Assembly: GCF_048268305.1 (NCBI RefSeq) | Contig: NZ_JBLWVT010000005.1 | Location: 1-64,000, forward strand | Source of the DNA: Pseudodonghicola sp048268305 | GTDB lineage: Bacteria > Pseudomonadota > Alphaproteobacteria > Rhodobacterales > Rhodobacteraceae | Reading direction: 5' to 3' | Length of the DNA stretch: 64,000 nt | Shown: piece by piece, positions 24,408 through 32,974 of the stretch | Layout: every line of letters starts with the position of its first letter | Position numbering within the stretch: position 1 is the stretch's first letter | Notes under the pieces: model-generated | The model's input: the letters and a program-made list of their open reading frames with translations, nothing else | Told to the model about the DNA's origin: nothing | Database searches by the model: none | Translations under genes and position numbers: made by a program

Positions 24408-26717
24408 ATGAATATGCAAACCGAAATCCGCGGTATCGTCCGCGGTGGCCAGACGCTCAAGCAGCACCGCGACGAGATCATGGCCAAGACCAAGCGGACC
24501 GGCCATTATGCCGGTCTGACCGAGCGGGCGCTGCACAAGGAAAGCCCGATCCTTTACAACAAGCTGTTCTCGCGTCTGCGGGCCGGGGTGGTGGACGCGC
24601 GGGAGACCGCCAAGAAGATCGCCGCCAGCCCGATCGTGGAGCAGGAGGGCGAGCTGTGCTTCACCCTCTATAACGCCGCCGGTGACGCCATCCTGACCTC
24701 GACCGGGATCATCATCCACGTCGGCACCATGGGCGCGGCGATCAAATACATGATCGAGAACGACTGGGAGAGTAACCCGGGCATCAACGACCGGGATATC
24801 TTCTGCAACAATGACAGCCTGATCGGCAACGTGCACCCCTGTGACATCCACACCATCGTGCCGATCTTCCACAAGGGCGAGCTGATCGGCTGGGTCGGTG
24901 GCGTCACCCATGTGATCGACACCGGCGCGGTCGGCCCGGGCTCGATGACCACCGGGCAGGTGCAGCGCTTCGGCGACGGCTATTCGATCACCTGCCGCAA
25001 GATCGGCGAGAACGACGAGCTGAAGCGCGACTGGCTGCATGAAAGCCAGCGGGCGGTGCGCACCACGCGCTATTGGATGCTGGATGAACGCACCCGCGTC
25101 GCCGGCTGCCACATGATCCGCAAGCTGGTCGAAGAGGTGATCGCCGAGGAGGGGATCGAGGCCTATTGGAAATTCGCCTATGAATCGGTGGAACATGGCC
25201 GCATCGGCCTGCAGAACCGCATCAAGGCGATGACCATCCCGGGCAAGTACCGTCAGGTGGGATTCGTTGATGTGCCCTATGCCCACGAAGACGTGCGGGT
25301 GCCGTCGGACTTCGCCAAGGTCGACACCATCATGCACACGCCGTCCGAGATGACGATCCGCCCCGACGGCACCTGGCGGCTCGACTTCGAAGGGTCGAGC
25401 CGGTGGGGCTGGCATACCTACAACGCCCATTCGGTCAGCTTCACCTCAGGCATCTGGGTGATGATGACCCAGACGCTGATCCCGTCCGAGATGATCAACG
25501 ACGGCGCCGCCTATGGGACCGAGTTCCGCCTGCCGAAGGGCACCTGGATGAACCCGGACGACCGGCGCGTGGCCTTCGCCTATAGCTGGCACTTCCTGGT
25601 CAGCTCCTGGACGGCGCTGTGGCGGGGTCTGTCGCGCAGCTACTTCGGCCGTGGCTATCTCGAAGAGGTCAACGCCGGCAATGCCAATACCTCGAACTGG
25701 CTGCAGGGCGGCGGGTTCAACCAGTATGACGAAATCCATGCGGTGAACTCGTTTGAATGCGCGGCCAACGGGGTCGGGGCCTCGGCCATCGCCGATGGCA
25801 TCAGCCACGCGGCGGCGATCTGGAACCCCGAAGGCGACATGGGCGACATGGAAATCTGGGAGCTGGCGGAACCGCTGGTCTATCTCGGTCGTCAGATCAA
25901 GGCCAGCTCGGGCGGCGCCGGCAAGTATCGCGGCGGCTGCGGCTTCGAGAGCCTGCGGATGGTCTGGAACGCCAAGGACTGGACGATGTTCTTCATGGGC
26001 AACGGCCACATCAGCTCGGACTGGGGTCTGATGGGCGGCTATCCGGCGGCCTCGGGGTATCGCTTCGCGGCGCATGATACCGGGCTGAAGGAGAAGATCG
26101 CCAATGGCGACCCGATCCCCTTCGGCGGTGACACCGATCCGCAGAACCCGACCTTCGACGCCATGGTCAACGCCGCGGGGATCAAGCGCGACAAGCAGGC
26201 GATCACCACCGAGGAGATGTTCAAGGACTACGACCTCTACCTCAACTACATGCGGGGTGGTCCGGGCTTCGGCGATCCGCTGGATCGCGAGCCGCAGAGC
26301 GTGGCGAGCGATGTGAACGGCGGCTATCTGCTCGAACGCTTCGCCGAGACGGTCTATGGCGTCGCGCTGAGCAAGGGGGCCAACGGCCTCTTCTCCGCCG
26401 ACGAGGCCGGGACCGAGGCGCTGCGCGCGAAGATCCGCAAGGATCGGCTCGCCAAGGCGCAGCCGACCCGCACCTGGATGGCGAAGGAGCGCGAGCGCAT
26501 CCTCGCCAAGGACGCCGGGGTTCACGTCCAGCAGATGTTCGCCGCCAGCTTCAAGCTGGGGCCGGACTGGGCGAAGGGCTTCCGCGAGTTCTGGGAGCTG
26601 CCCGAGGACTGGCAGCTGATGGAGGCGGATCTGCCGATCCCGTCCTATGGCCGCGAATACTCGATGGACCTCTCCGATTTGCCCGACGTGAAAACCGTCA
26701 AATTCGTCGAAGAGTGA
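24408..26717 (+). CDS. acxB: Acetone carboxylase alpha subunit
   Basis: The 769-aa manganese-containing subunit (hydantoinase B family), where the activated acetone enolate is carboxylated. The metal ligands match the Xanthobacter enzyme with an offset of seven: His143 and Asp146 in NVHPCDIHT, and His168 in VTHVIDTG. The C-terminal region (GGAGKYRGGCGFESL and beyond) is complete. A GGGAGGAG site lies before the ATG, and the gene follows acxA after 22 bases. It must act with AcxA and AcxC. Confidence 0.96.
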   Translation: MNMQTEIRGIVRGGQTLKQHRDEIMAKTKRTGHYAGLTERALHKESPILYNKLFSRLRAGVVDARETAKKIAASPIVEQEGELCFTLYNAAGDAILTSTGIIIHVGTMGAAIKYMIENDWESNPGINDRDIFCNNDSLIGNVHPCDIHTIVPIFHKGELIGWVGGVTHVIDTGAVGPGSMTTGQVQRFGDGYSITCRKIGENDELKRDWLHESQRAVRTTRYWMLDERTRVAGCHMIRKLVEEVIAEEGIEAYWKFAYESVEHGRIGLQNRIKAMTIPGKYRQVGFVDVPYAHEDVRVPSDFAKVDTIMHTPSEMTIRPDGTWRLDFEGSSRWGWHTYNAHSVSFTSGIWVMMTQTLIPSEMINDGAAYGTEFRLPKGTWMNPDDRRVAFAYSWHFLVSSWTALWRGLSRSYFGRGYLEEVNAGNANTSNWLQGGGFNQYDEIHAVNSFECAANGVGASAIADGISHAAAIWNPEGDMGDMEIWELAEPLVYLGRQIKASSGGAGKYRGGCGFESLRMVWNAKDWTMFFMGNGHISSDWGLMGGYPAASGYRFAAHDTGLKEKIANGDPIPFGGDTDPQNPTFDAMVNAAGIKRDKQAITTEEMFKDYDLYLNYMRGGPGFGDPLDREPQSVASDVNGGYLLERFAETVYGVALSKGANGLFSADEAGTEALRAKIRKDRLAKAQPTRTWMAKERERILAKDAGVHVQQMFAASFKLGPDWAKGFREFWELPEDWQLMEADLPIPSYGREYSMDLSDLPDVKTVKFVEE

Positions 26718-26783
26718 TCCCGGGGGGCGCCGTGCCAGCCTCTCCCCCCAGGCGCGGCGCCCATAAATTTCAGGAGAAAACCA

Positions 26784-27287
26784 ATGGCTTATACCAAAGC
26801 AAAGATCAAAGATCTAGTTGATGGCAAGATCGACCGCGACACGCTGCAAACGATGCTCTCGACGCCGAAGGACGCCGATCGTTTCGTCAAATACCTGGAA
26901 ATCCTGCAAGAGCAGGTGCCGTGGGACGACAAGATCATCCTGCCGCTGGGGCCGAAGCTCTATATCGTGCAACGCCCCTCGGACAAGAAATGGGTGGTCA
27001 AATCCCAGGCCGGTCACGAGTTCTGCGACTGGCGGGAGAACTGGAAGCTCTACGCGGTGATGCGGGTGCGCGAGACGGCCGAGGAGATGGAAGAGCTTTA
27101 TCCCCGGCTGATGGCGCCCAGTTCCGACTGGCAGGTGATCCGGGAATATTACTGCCCGCTCTCCGGCGACCTGCTGGATGTCGAGGCGCCGACGCCCTGG
27201 TATCCGGTGATCCATGACTTCGAACCGGATATCGACGCCTTCTATACCGAATGGCTGGGTCTGGCGATCCCCGAGCGCGCCGCCTGA
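26784..27287 (+). CDS. acxC: Acetone carboxylase gamma subunit
   Basis: The 167-aa small subunit of acetone carboxylase, complete and of the usual size. Landmarks include LVDGKIDRDTLQTML, KSQAGHEFCDWRENWKLYA and the CPLSGDLLDVEAP segment, which carries a Cys pair. Separated from acxB by 66 bases, with an AGGAG site, and followed by a very strong terminator, so it ends the operon. Confidence 0.95.
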   Translation: MAYTKAKIKDLVDGKIDRDTLQTMLSTPKDADRFVKYLEILQEQVPWDDKIILPLGPKLYIVQRPSDKKWVVKSQAGHEFCDWRENWKLYAVMRVRETAEEMEELYPRLMAPSSDWQVIREYYCPLSGDLLDVEAPTPWYPVIHDFEPDIDAFYTEWLGLAIPERAA

Positions 27288-27304
27288 TCGCCCGCAACAC
27301 CGCC

Positions 27305-27338
27305 GACGCCGCGCACCAGCCAGTGCGCGGCGTCTTTT
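27305..27338 (+). terminator. Intrinsic terminator of the acx operon
   Basis: A perfect 12-bp stem (27305-27316 with 27323-27334) with a 6-base loop is followed by TTTT (27335-27338), 17 bases after acxC. Confidence 0.93.
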
Positions 27339-27685
27339 ATTGCCCGGGCAAGGGATCGGAGGCGGCGGATTTGGCAAGGCCATATTCCACGGCACGGTCC
27401 TGATTGGCAGGCCACGGCAGGCGATCTTGCGGAACACCGGGCGAACCCGAGTGGTGCGGTGGGGACGGCGGCGCATCTACGGCCCGGAGCGGGACGCGCC
27501 AGGGCCAGGACAGGTTATGGATGGGGGGCGGGGCTAACCACGGGGGTGACGCAGGGAAATGCAGCCATTGGCGCAGTTGCCGGCAGGGCTTGATTTGAAG
27601 GTAAAGCGATAGTTAAATGGTTCGAATGCACGCTTTTTTTGGAATATATGGAAAGTATTTTTTCTGAAATTGAAAGGAAATTAAG
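27339..27685. other. Intergenic region before the second RTX gene
   Basis: About 350 bases. The first 250 are GC-rich with no supported ORF. The last 90 are clearly AT-rich; a possible promoter is TTGATT-N17-TTAAAT starting near 27592. An AAGGAAA site precedes the RTX start at 27686. Confidence 0.45.
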
Positions 27686-28702
27686 ATGGCCAAGTCTGTC
27701 ATCAAGTCGATGCGACCCGAATCTTTGTACTATGCCGACGTCTTTTCTTTTGCGACGAAGGGCCTCTTCTTCTTCGATGCCGATGACTGGGCCGCTGCCT
27801 TGCCGAGCAGGAAGTCGGCCAATGCGATCACGCTGACCACCGATTTTGTCTATAAGGTTCACGGTCTGCCGGACTATGAGGCCGAGTTCGGCTACAAGTT
27901 CCTCGGTGATTTCTCCAAATCCGGCGGCAACTGGACCGGCACCATCGACCGGGTGCAATTCCTGCGCGACGGTGAGGTCATGGGGGTGATCGCTCTCAAC
28001 TCGGAGGTCGACATCTCGCGCGTGGTGAACGTTGGCGGGGCCGGGCTGATCTGGAATGAACTGACCGTGACCGGTCTGCGCGGCAAGCTGACCAATACGG
28101 ACGACTATCTCAACGGATCGGTCGGCGACGACATCATCAACCTCGGGGCCGGCAACGATCAGATCAACGCCTCGCGCGGCAATGACATCGTGCGCGGCGG
28201 CGGCGGCCACGACCAGATCGACGGCTACGACGGGAATGACAGGCTTTTCGGTGGCGCCGGCAATGACAGGCTTTACGGCAAGGGCGGCGACGACCGTCTG
28301 TTCGGGCAGGCGGGCAACGACACCTTTGTGGCCGACGGTCAGGGCACCAATATCTGGACCGGCGGCAAGGGGGCCGACATGTTCCAGGTCTCCGGCCTCA
28401 CCTGGGACAAGACCAGCCCGACAACCGTGACCGATTTCAACGCCCGGCAGGGAGACAAGCTTGACCTGATCGAGTTCTCGCCGCTGCTCTACAACGAGGC
28501 CGATGAGCTACGCTATATCGGCAAGAAGGAGTTCTCGGGCACCGAGGGTCTCGTGGAAATCCGCATGCAGGATGGCCTGGTCTCGATTGACAGCAATGGC
28601 GATGGCATCGCCGACTGGGGGCTGAGGCTCGACGGGCTAGGCAGTTTCAAGGCCTCCCAGACCCATTGGATCGCGGTGCCCGATTGGTGGGATTTCAGCT
28701 GA
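27686..28702 (+). CDS. RTX calcium-binding repeat protein
   Basis: A 338-aa protein with an N-terminal region of unknown fold (residues 1-135) and a run of canonical RTX nonapeptides at about residues 145-225: GSVGDDIIN, GAGNDQIN, GGGGHDQID, GYDGNDRLF, GGAGNDRLY, GKGGDDRLF and GQAGNDTFV. These bind calcium in a beta-roll and are typical of type I secreted proteins. The C-terminal part (DFNARQGDKLDLIEF and IDSNGDGIADWGLRL) is like the terminal domain of other RTX proteins and includes an EF-hand-like calcium loop. There is no signal peptide, transporter gene or enzymatic domain. An AAGGAAA ribosome-binding site supports the ATG. Confidence 0.85.
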   Translation: MAKSVIKSMRPESLYYADVFSFATKGLFFFDADDWAAALPSRKSANAITLTTDFVYKVHGLPDYEAEFGYKFLGDFSKSGGNWTGTIDRVQFLRDGEVMGVIALNSEVDISRVVNVGGAGLIWNELTVTGLRGKLTNTDDYLNGSVGDDIINLGAGNDQINASRGNDIVRGGGGHDQIDGYDGNDRLFGGAGNDRLYGKGGDDRLFGQAGNDTFVADGQGTNIWTGGKGADMFQVSGLTWDKTSPTTVTDFNARQGDKLDLIEFSPLLYNEADELRYIGKKEFSGTEGLVEIRMQDGLVSIDSNGDGIADWGLRLDGLGSFKASQTHWIAVPDWWDFS

Positions 28703-28802
28703 CATCGCCTCGTCGCGACCAGGGCGGTCATGACCGGCTTGCCGCGACCTGGTGGAGATCGGAAGCAGGCGGGCCGGTCGTCTGGGCAGGCGGCCGGTCG
28801 GT

Positions 28803-29162
28803 TCAGTTCACCACAAGCTGGGAAGCCTGACGCAGGACGATCTGCGGCTTGCCCCGGTAGAGCTCCACCACGCCGGCGATCGAAACCCTTTGGCCCTCGA
28901 TGGACCGCACATCAGGGAACAGGTTGGCGTGCTCGCGGAAAATCACCGCATAGAAGCTGTGCTTCGGGTAGCGGCCGCCCATGTTGATGAAGGTATTGCC
29001 CGACTTCTTGTCGTAATGCACCTGGCTTACGACACCCTCGATAAGGACGGCCTCGCCGATATGCTGGCTGGCCTCCGCGGGCGGGAGGGGATCGGCAGAG
29101 CCGGCTGCCGGCGCAAAGGCCGACAGGAGAAGGGCGAGGAGGAGGGTGGCGAGATGTTTCAT
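28803..29162 (-). CDS. Secreted OB-fold-like protein of unknown function
   Basis: A 119-aa protein beginning MKHLATLLLALLLSAFAPAAGSAD, a clear signal peptide. The mature part (ASQHIGEAVLIEGVVSQV, NTFINMGGRYPKHSFYAVIF, VRSIEGQRVSIAGVVEL, GKPQIVLRQASQL) has the strand pattern of a small nucleic-acid-binding-type OB fold (tRNA_anti-like), as seen in periplasmic YgiW/BOF-like or DUF-type proteins. An AAGGAG lies upstream of 29162; an upstream in-frame start at 29201 is possible but would add 13 residues before the signal peptide. Function is not known. Confidence 0.65.
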   Translation of the reverse strand: MKHLATLLLALLLSAFAPAAGSADPLPPAEASQHIGEAVLIEGVVSQVHYDKKSGNTFINMGGRYPKHSFYAVIFREHANLFPDVRSIEGQRVSIAGVVELYRGKPQIVLRQASQLVVN

Positions 29163-29513
29163 CGGATGCTTGCTCCTTGACAAGCCTATCGGCCGGCGCA
29201 TCGGCCGGCAAGCCGCGAGCGGTAGTCAACCGTGACCTCCCCGACGGGAGGAGCCTGCAACGATGCCCGTCGCGGCGACTGGAAGAACCGGTCGGCTTCT
29301 TGGCAGAGGCCCGGCTGCTGGCGGCGAGGAAGTCTGCGCGAACCACAAGCAGTCGCGCCGCACCCGGGAGGTTCGCGCAGCCAGATTTCAACGTCAATCC
29401 AAGGTCTTGCCGCGCTCTCTGCCATGCTCCACCCGACCAACAGGGTCGCGAAGCAACAGGATCGCGGCCGCGTGACGAATTGCCTATGGGCGAGAAGGGG
29501 TTAAACTGAGGCC
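29163..29513. other. Leader-side flank of the CRISPR array
   Basis: About 350 bases between the OB-fold gene and the first repeat. The array is read left to right, so this should be the leader. It is not strikingly AT-rich, and I see no promoter that I would defend; the last 20 bases include GGGGTTAAACTGAGG. No coding region is supported, including any remnant of cas1, cas2 or cas4. Confidence 0.5.
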
Positions 29514-30218
29514 GTCGCCCCCCTCGCGGGGGCGTGGATTGAAACCTCGCCGAGGTGCAGGCTGTTGATCAGCTCCGCGCGTCGCCCCCCTCGCGGGGGC
29601 GTGGATTGAAACTTCGACAGCGGGATGACATTGCGCCAGTGGTGATCCGTCGCCCCCCTCGCGGGGGCGTGGATTGAAACGATCTGCACAAGGCAGGACG
29701 AACGCAAGCTGATGTGTCGCCCCCCTCGCGGGGGCGTGGATTGAAACCAACCGCAGGGCAGAAGTGAATTCAGCATTGGCTGGTCGCCCCCCTCGCGGGG
29801 GCGTGGATTGAAACAGGGACAGTGCCATCATGGCGAGCGGCGCGTTGACGTCGCCCCCCTCGCGGGGGCGTGGATTGAAACCGCTATGACGCCGAGTACG
29901 TCCCGGCGGACGCATCTGTCGCCCCCCTCGCGGGGGCGTGGATTGAAACCAGCTCGGCAAGACGCCGGCGGCTGATGTCTGGCGCGTCGCCCCCCTCGCG
30001 GGGGCGTGGATTGAAACGGGGCAAGGAGGCGATGACGTTTCTGGAAGCGATGTCGCCCCCCTCGCGGGGGCGTGGATTGAAACCTCATTCGCCTTGATGT
30101 GCTTGGCCGCCTGCTCGGCGTCGCCCCCCTCGCGGGGGCGTGGATTGAAACCAACCTTGACCTCATGCGTCGCGATCATGATCAGGGTCGCCCCCCTCGC
30201 GGGAGCGTGGATTGAGGC
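29514..30218 (+). CRISPR. CRISPR array, type I-C-like repeat, 11 repeats and 10 spacers, no cas genes
   Basis: The 32-bp repeat begins GTCGCCCCCC, contains a perfect CGCCCCC/GGGGGCG stem and ends GTGGATTGAAAC, the hallmark of type I-C (Cas5d-processed) arrays. Repeats start at 29514, 29581, 29649, 29716, 29783, 29850, 29918, 29986, 30052, 30120 and 30187. Ten are identical; the last has three changes, two of them near its 3' end (GAGGC for GAAAC), which marks it as the leader-distal end. Spacers are 34-36 bp and all different. No cas gene occurs anywhere in the 64-kb window, so crRNA processing and interference would have to be supplied from elsewhere in the genome, or the array is a relic. 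Confidence 0.97.
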
Positions 30219-30601
30219 GCCTGTGTTCATCGCCACTGATGATCCGTCACGGCCACGGTCGCGTCGCTGGAATGGGTCAGCGTCGGGGGCATCGTGGAGA
30301 CAGTGGAAATTCCGGCCGGAGGCCCCGGGGGCGGGCTGCCCTGTGTTGTCTCGGCTCGCACGCCCGAGGCAGCCGATGCCGGCGTCCTGCAAGACGAGCG
30401 ATCAGGCGATCGCGATCAGTGCGAATACCAGCCTGGGCGCCCTTCGGCGCGAGGGCCTGCCAGACATCTGGCACAGTCTTCGTTGCCGCAAGAGAGGGAG
30501 CTTTGCCAGAGATCCCTCATGCAAAGTGTCGCATGACATGATCCTGCGCCAGGCGCATCTCGGCGTAAGCGCATGACTTTCAAGTCGGAATTTTCGGAAG
30601 A
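30219..30601. other. Non-coding stretch between CRISPR array and tRNA-Gly
   Basis: About 380 bases of ordinary GC content. Short open frames exist but none has a recognisable product or ribosome-binding site. Nothing else was seen, including no transposon end or attachment repeat. Confidence 0.5.
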
Positions 30602-30675
30602 TGGAGCGGGTAACGGGAATCGAACCCGTAACTTAAGCTTGGGAAGCTCGCGTGATACCTTTTCACCATACCCGC
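30602..30675 (-). tRNA. tRNA-Gly (anticodon CCC)
   Basis: On the minus strand a 7-bp acceptor stem GCGGGTA/TACCCGC, a D-arm with GTGA/TCAC, an anticodon loop TTCCCAA (anticodon CCC), and a T-arm CGGG-TTCGAAT-CCCG fold cleanly. Discriminator T and an encoded CCA end the gene. The 27-43 pair of the anticodon stem is a mismatch; the rest is canonical. Confidence 0.95.
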
Positions 30676-30850
30676 GCTCTGGAGCGACTGGATAATCGCG
30701 GGCCGGAGGCGCGTCAAGGGGCGAAGCGGCGGTTTCGGGGCGAAAATTCGCGCGCTCCTCGGCCCCTCGCGGGGGCGCTTCACACGGGGCGATGCGCGTG
30801 GCGCGCCCCGCAGCGTCTTCTGCGCGAAAATACTCTGGCCGCAGGCGCGC

Positions 30851-32887
30851 TCAGTCGCGTCGGCGCCGTCTGCGCCCGCCCGCATTGGGGCTGGCGTTGA
30901 AGGTGACCTCGGGCAGGGCGACCAGCTTGGCCAGTTCTGGAAACGGATCGCTGAAATGCGGGATCGCATTGGCCGCCACGAAATGCTCCTGGAATTTCGG
31001 CGCGATGGCGGTTTCGACCTTGGTGATCTGGCGGACCAGCCGCTCGACCTCGGCCCGTGCGGCGATATTGCAAAGCGCGATGCGCGCCCCGGTGCCGGCG
31101 GCATTGCCGGCGCTGATCACCTTTTCCAGCGCCACGTCGGGGATCATCCCCAGCACCATGGCGTGTCTGGGCGAGATATGGGCGCCGAAGGCCCCGGCCA
31201 GAACCACCCGGTCGACCCGGTCGACCCGCATCTCGTCCATCAACAGTCGGGCGCCGGCGTAAAGCGCGGATTTCGCCAGCTGGATCGCCCGGATATCGCC
31301 CTGGGTCACGGTGATCCGCGGACCGCCGGCGGCACTGGCGTCATGGATGACATAGCTGTGCGTGCGCCCTTCGGGCAGGCAGCGCGCGCTGCCGGTCTGC
31401 TCGGCCGAGCCGATCAGGCCGGAGGCATCGAGGAGCCCCGCCATCCGCATCTCGGCCACCGCCTCGATGATGCCAGAGCCGCAGATGCCGGTGATCCCGG
31501 TGTCCGCCGTGGCGACGTCAAAGCCCGGCTCGTCCGACCACAGATCGCAGCCGATCACCCGGAACCGCGGCTCCTTCGTCACCGGGTCGATCTCCAGCCG
31601 TTCGATCGCGCCGGGGGCGGCCCGCTGGCCCGAGCTGATCTGGGCGCCTTCAAAGGCCGGACCGGTGGGAGAGGAACAGGCCAGCACCCGGGTGGTATTG
31701 CCCAGCAGCAGTTCCGCATTGGTTCCAACATCGACGATCAGTGCCAGATCCTCGGACTTCTGCGGCTCTTCCGCCAGCGCCACCGCGGCGCAATCGGCGC
31801 CGACATGGCCGGCGATGCAGGGCAGCACATAGACGCGGGCGCGGGCGTTCATCACATCAAGGTCAAGCTCCGCCGCCCCCAGTCTCAGGGCCTCGGCCGT
31901 GGCCAGGGCAAAGGGCGCCTGACCCAGTTCCACCGGGTCGATGCCAAGCAGCAGGTGGTGCATCACCGGGTTGCAGACAAAGACCGCCTCGACGATCAGC
32001 GCCGGGTCGATCCCGGCGTGATCGGCGATCTCGCGCGCCAGATCGTTCAGCGCGGCGCGCACCGCCGCGGTCATCTCCTCGGTGCCGCCGGGGTTCATCA
32101 TCGCATAGGAGACCCGGCTCATCAGATCCTCGCCAAAGCGGATCTGCGGGTTCATGATCCCGGCCGAGCCCACTACGGCGCCGCTTTCCAGATCGGTCAG
32201 ATGCGCGGCGATGGTGGTCGATCCCAGGTCCACCGCCAATCCGTAAAGCCCGCCCTCGTGCAGCCCGGGCCAGATCTCGATCAGCCGCGCCGGTCCGCCG
32301 CGATGGTCGCGCAAGAGCGCGACGCTGACCTGCCAATTTCCCTTGCGCAGGGCCGGTTGCAGCTTGCCCAGCAGGCTGAGGTCGGCCTCGACCGCCTCGA
32401 TCCCCCATTGCTCACGCAGGGCGCGTTCCAATCGCTCCAGATCGCCGGTGGGGGAGTGCATGTCGGGCTGTTCCACCTCGACCAGAAACAGGCGGGTTGC
32501 CGGATCCATGGAGACCTGCCGCGCCGAGGCCTCCTTGCGCACCACCTGGCGGTGCACCTGGCTTTCGGGCGGCACGTCGATCACCACGTCGGCCTGGATG
32601 CAGGCCTGGCAGCCCAGCCGCCGTCCGGGCGCCAGTCCGCGCTTGTCCTGATACCGCTGCTCGACCGCGTTCCAGGGGCTGAGCGCGTCGGCGCCCACAT
32701 GCACGCCATGCTTGGAAAATTCGCCGTAGGAGGGGGTGATCTGGCATTTGGAACAGATGCCGCGCCCGCCGCAGACGGACTCGAGATCGACGCCAAGCCG
32801 GCGCGCTGCGGTCAGAACCGGGGTGCCCGCCGGAAACCGTCCGCGCTTGCCGGCCGGGGTGAAGATAACAAGCGGATCCTCGGTCAT
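30851..32887 (-). CDS. RACo-like corrinoid-activating protein (2Fe-2S ferredoxin plus ASKHA ATPase, DUF4445)
   Basis: A 678-aa protein. The N-terminal ferredoxin domain has 2Fe-2S ligands C39, C45 and C48 (CGGRGICSKC) and the partner cysteines C93/C96 (GCQAC). The following ASKHA region contains GLAVDLGSTTIAAHL, LIVDVGTNAELLLG and VVLAGAFGAHI. Such proteins reductively reactivate Co(II) corrinoid proteins with ATP, serving corrinoid methyltransferases. No corrinoid protein or methyltransferase gene of that kind is in the window, so its partner is unknown. The C-terminus ends in an Arg-rich GGRRRRRRD tail. Complete and flanked by tRNA-Gly downstream. Confidence 0.88.
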   Translation of the reverse strand: MTEDPLVIFTPAGKRGRFPAGTPVLTAARRLGVDLESVCGGRGICSKCQITPSYGEFSKHGVHVGADALSPWNAVEQRYQDKRGLAPGRRLGCQACIQADVVIDVPPESQVHRQVVRKEASARQVSMDPATRLFLVEVEQPDMHSPTGDLERLERALREQWGIEAVEADLSLLGKLQPALRKGNWQVSVALLRDHRGGPARLIEIWPGLHEGGLYGLAVDLGSTTIAAHLTDLESGAVVGSAGIMNPQIRFGEDLMSRVSYAMMNPGGTEEMTAAVRAALNDLAREIADHAGIDPALIVEAVFVCNPVMHHLLLGIDPVELGQAPFALATAEALRLGAAELDLDVMNARARVYVLPCIAGHVGADCAAVALAEEPQKSEDLALIVDVGTNAELLLGNTTRVLACSSPTGPAFEGAQISSGQRAAPGAIERLEIDPVTKEPRFRVIGCDLWSDEPGFDVATADTGITGICGSGIIEAVAEMRMAGLLDASGLIGSAEQTGSARCLPEGRTHSYVIHDASAAGGPRITVTQGDIRAIQLAKSALYAGARLLMDEMRVDRVDRVVLAGAFGAHISPRHAMVLGMIPDVALEKVISAGNAAGTGARIALCNIAARAEVERLVRQITKVETAIAPKFQEHFVAANAIPHFSDPFPELAKLVALPEVTFNASPNAGGRRRRRRD

Positions 32888-32974
32888 GCGCCCTCTCTTT
32901 CCGGGCTCAGACTAGGGCGGGCGGGCCGGCGCGACTGTCGGGTTTGCGTCCCTTTTGCGCCGGCCTGCGACCTG

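Noticed and set aside
29163..29513. Possible small coding regions or cas remnants next to the array
   Set aside because: No frame shows Cas1, Cas2 or Cas4 features or a ribosome-binding site.
29484..30392. A 302-codon minus-strand frame full of VSIHAPARGAT and FNPRPREGGD repeats
   Set aside because: It is a read-through of the CRISPR array; the repeated peptides are just the repeat translated in alternating frames.
30602..30675. tRNA-Gly as an integration site for a genomic island carrying the CRISPR array
   Set aside because: No integrase gene and no duplicated tRNA 3' end were found in the flanks.
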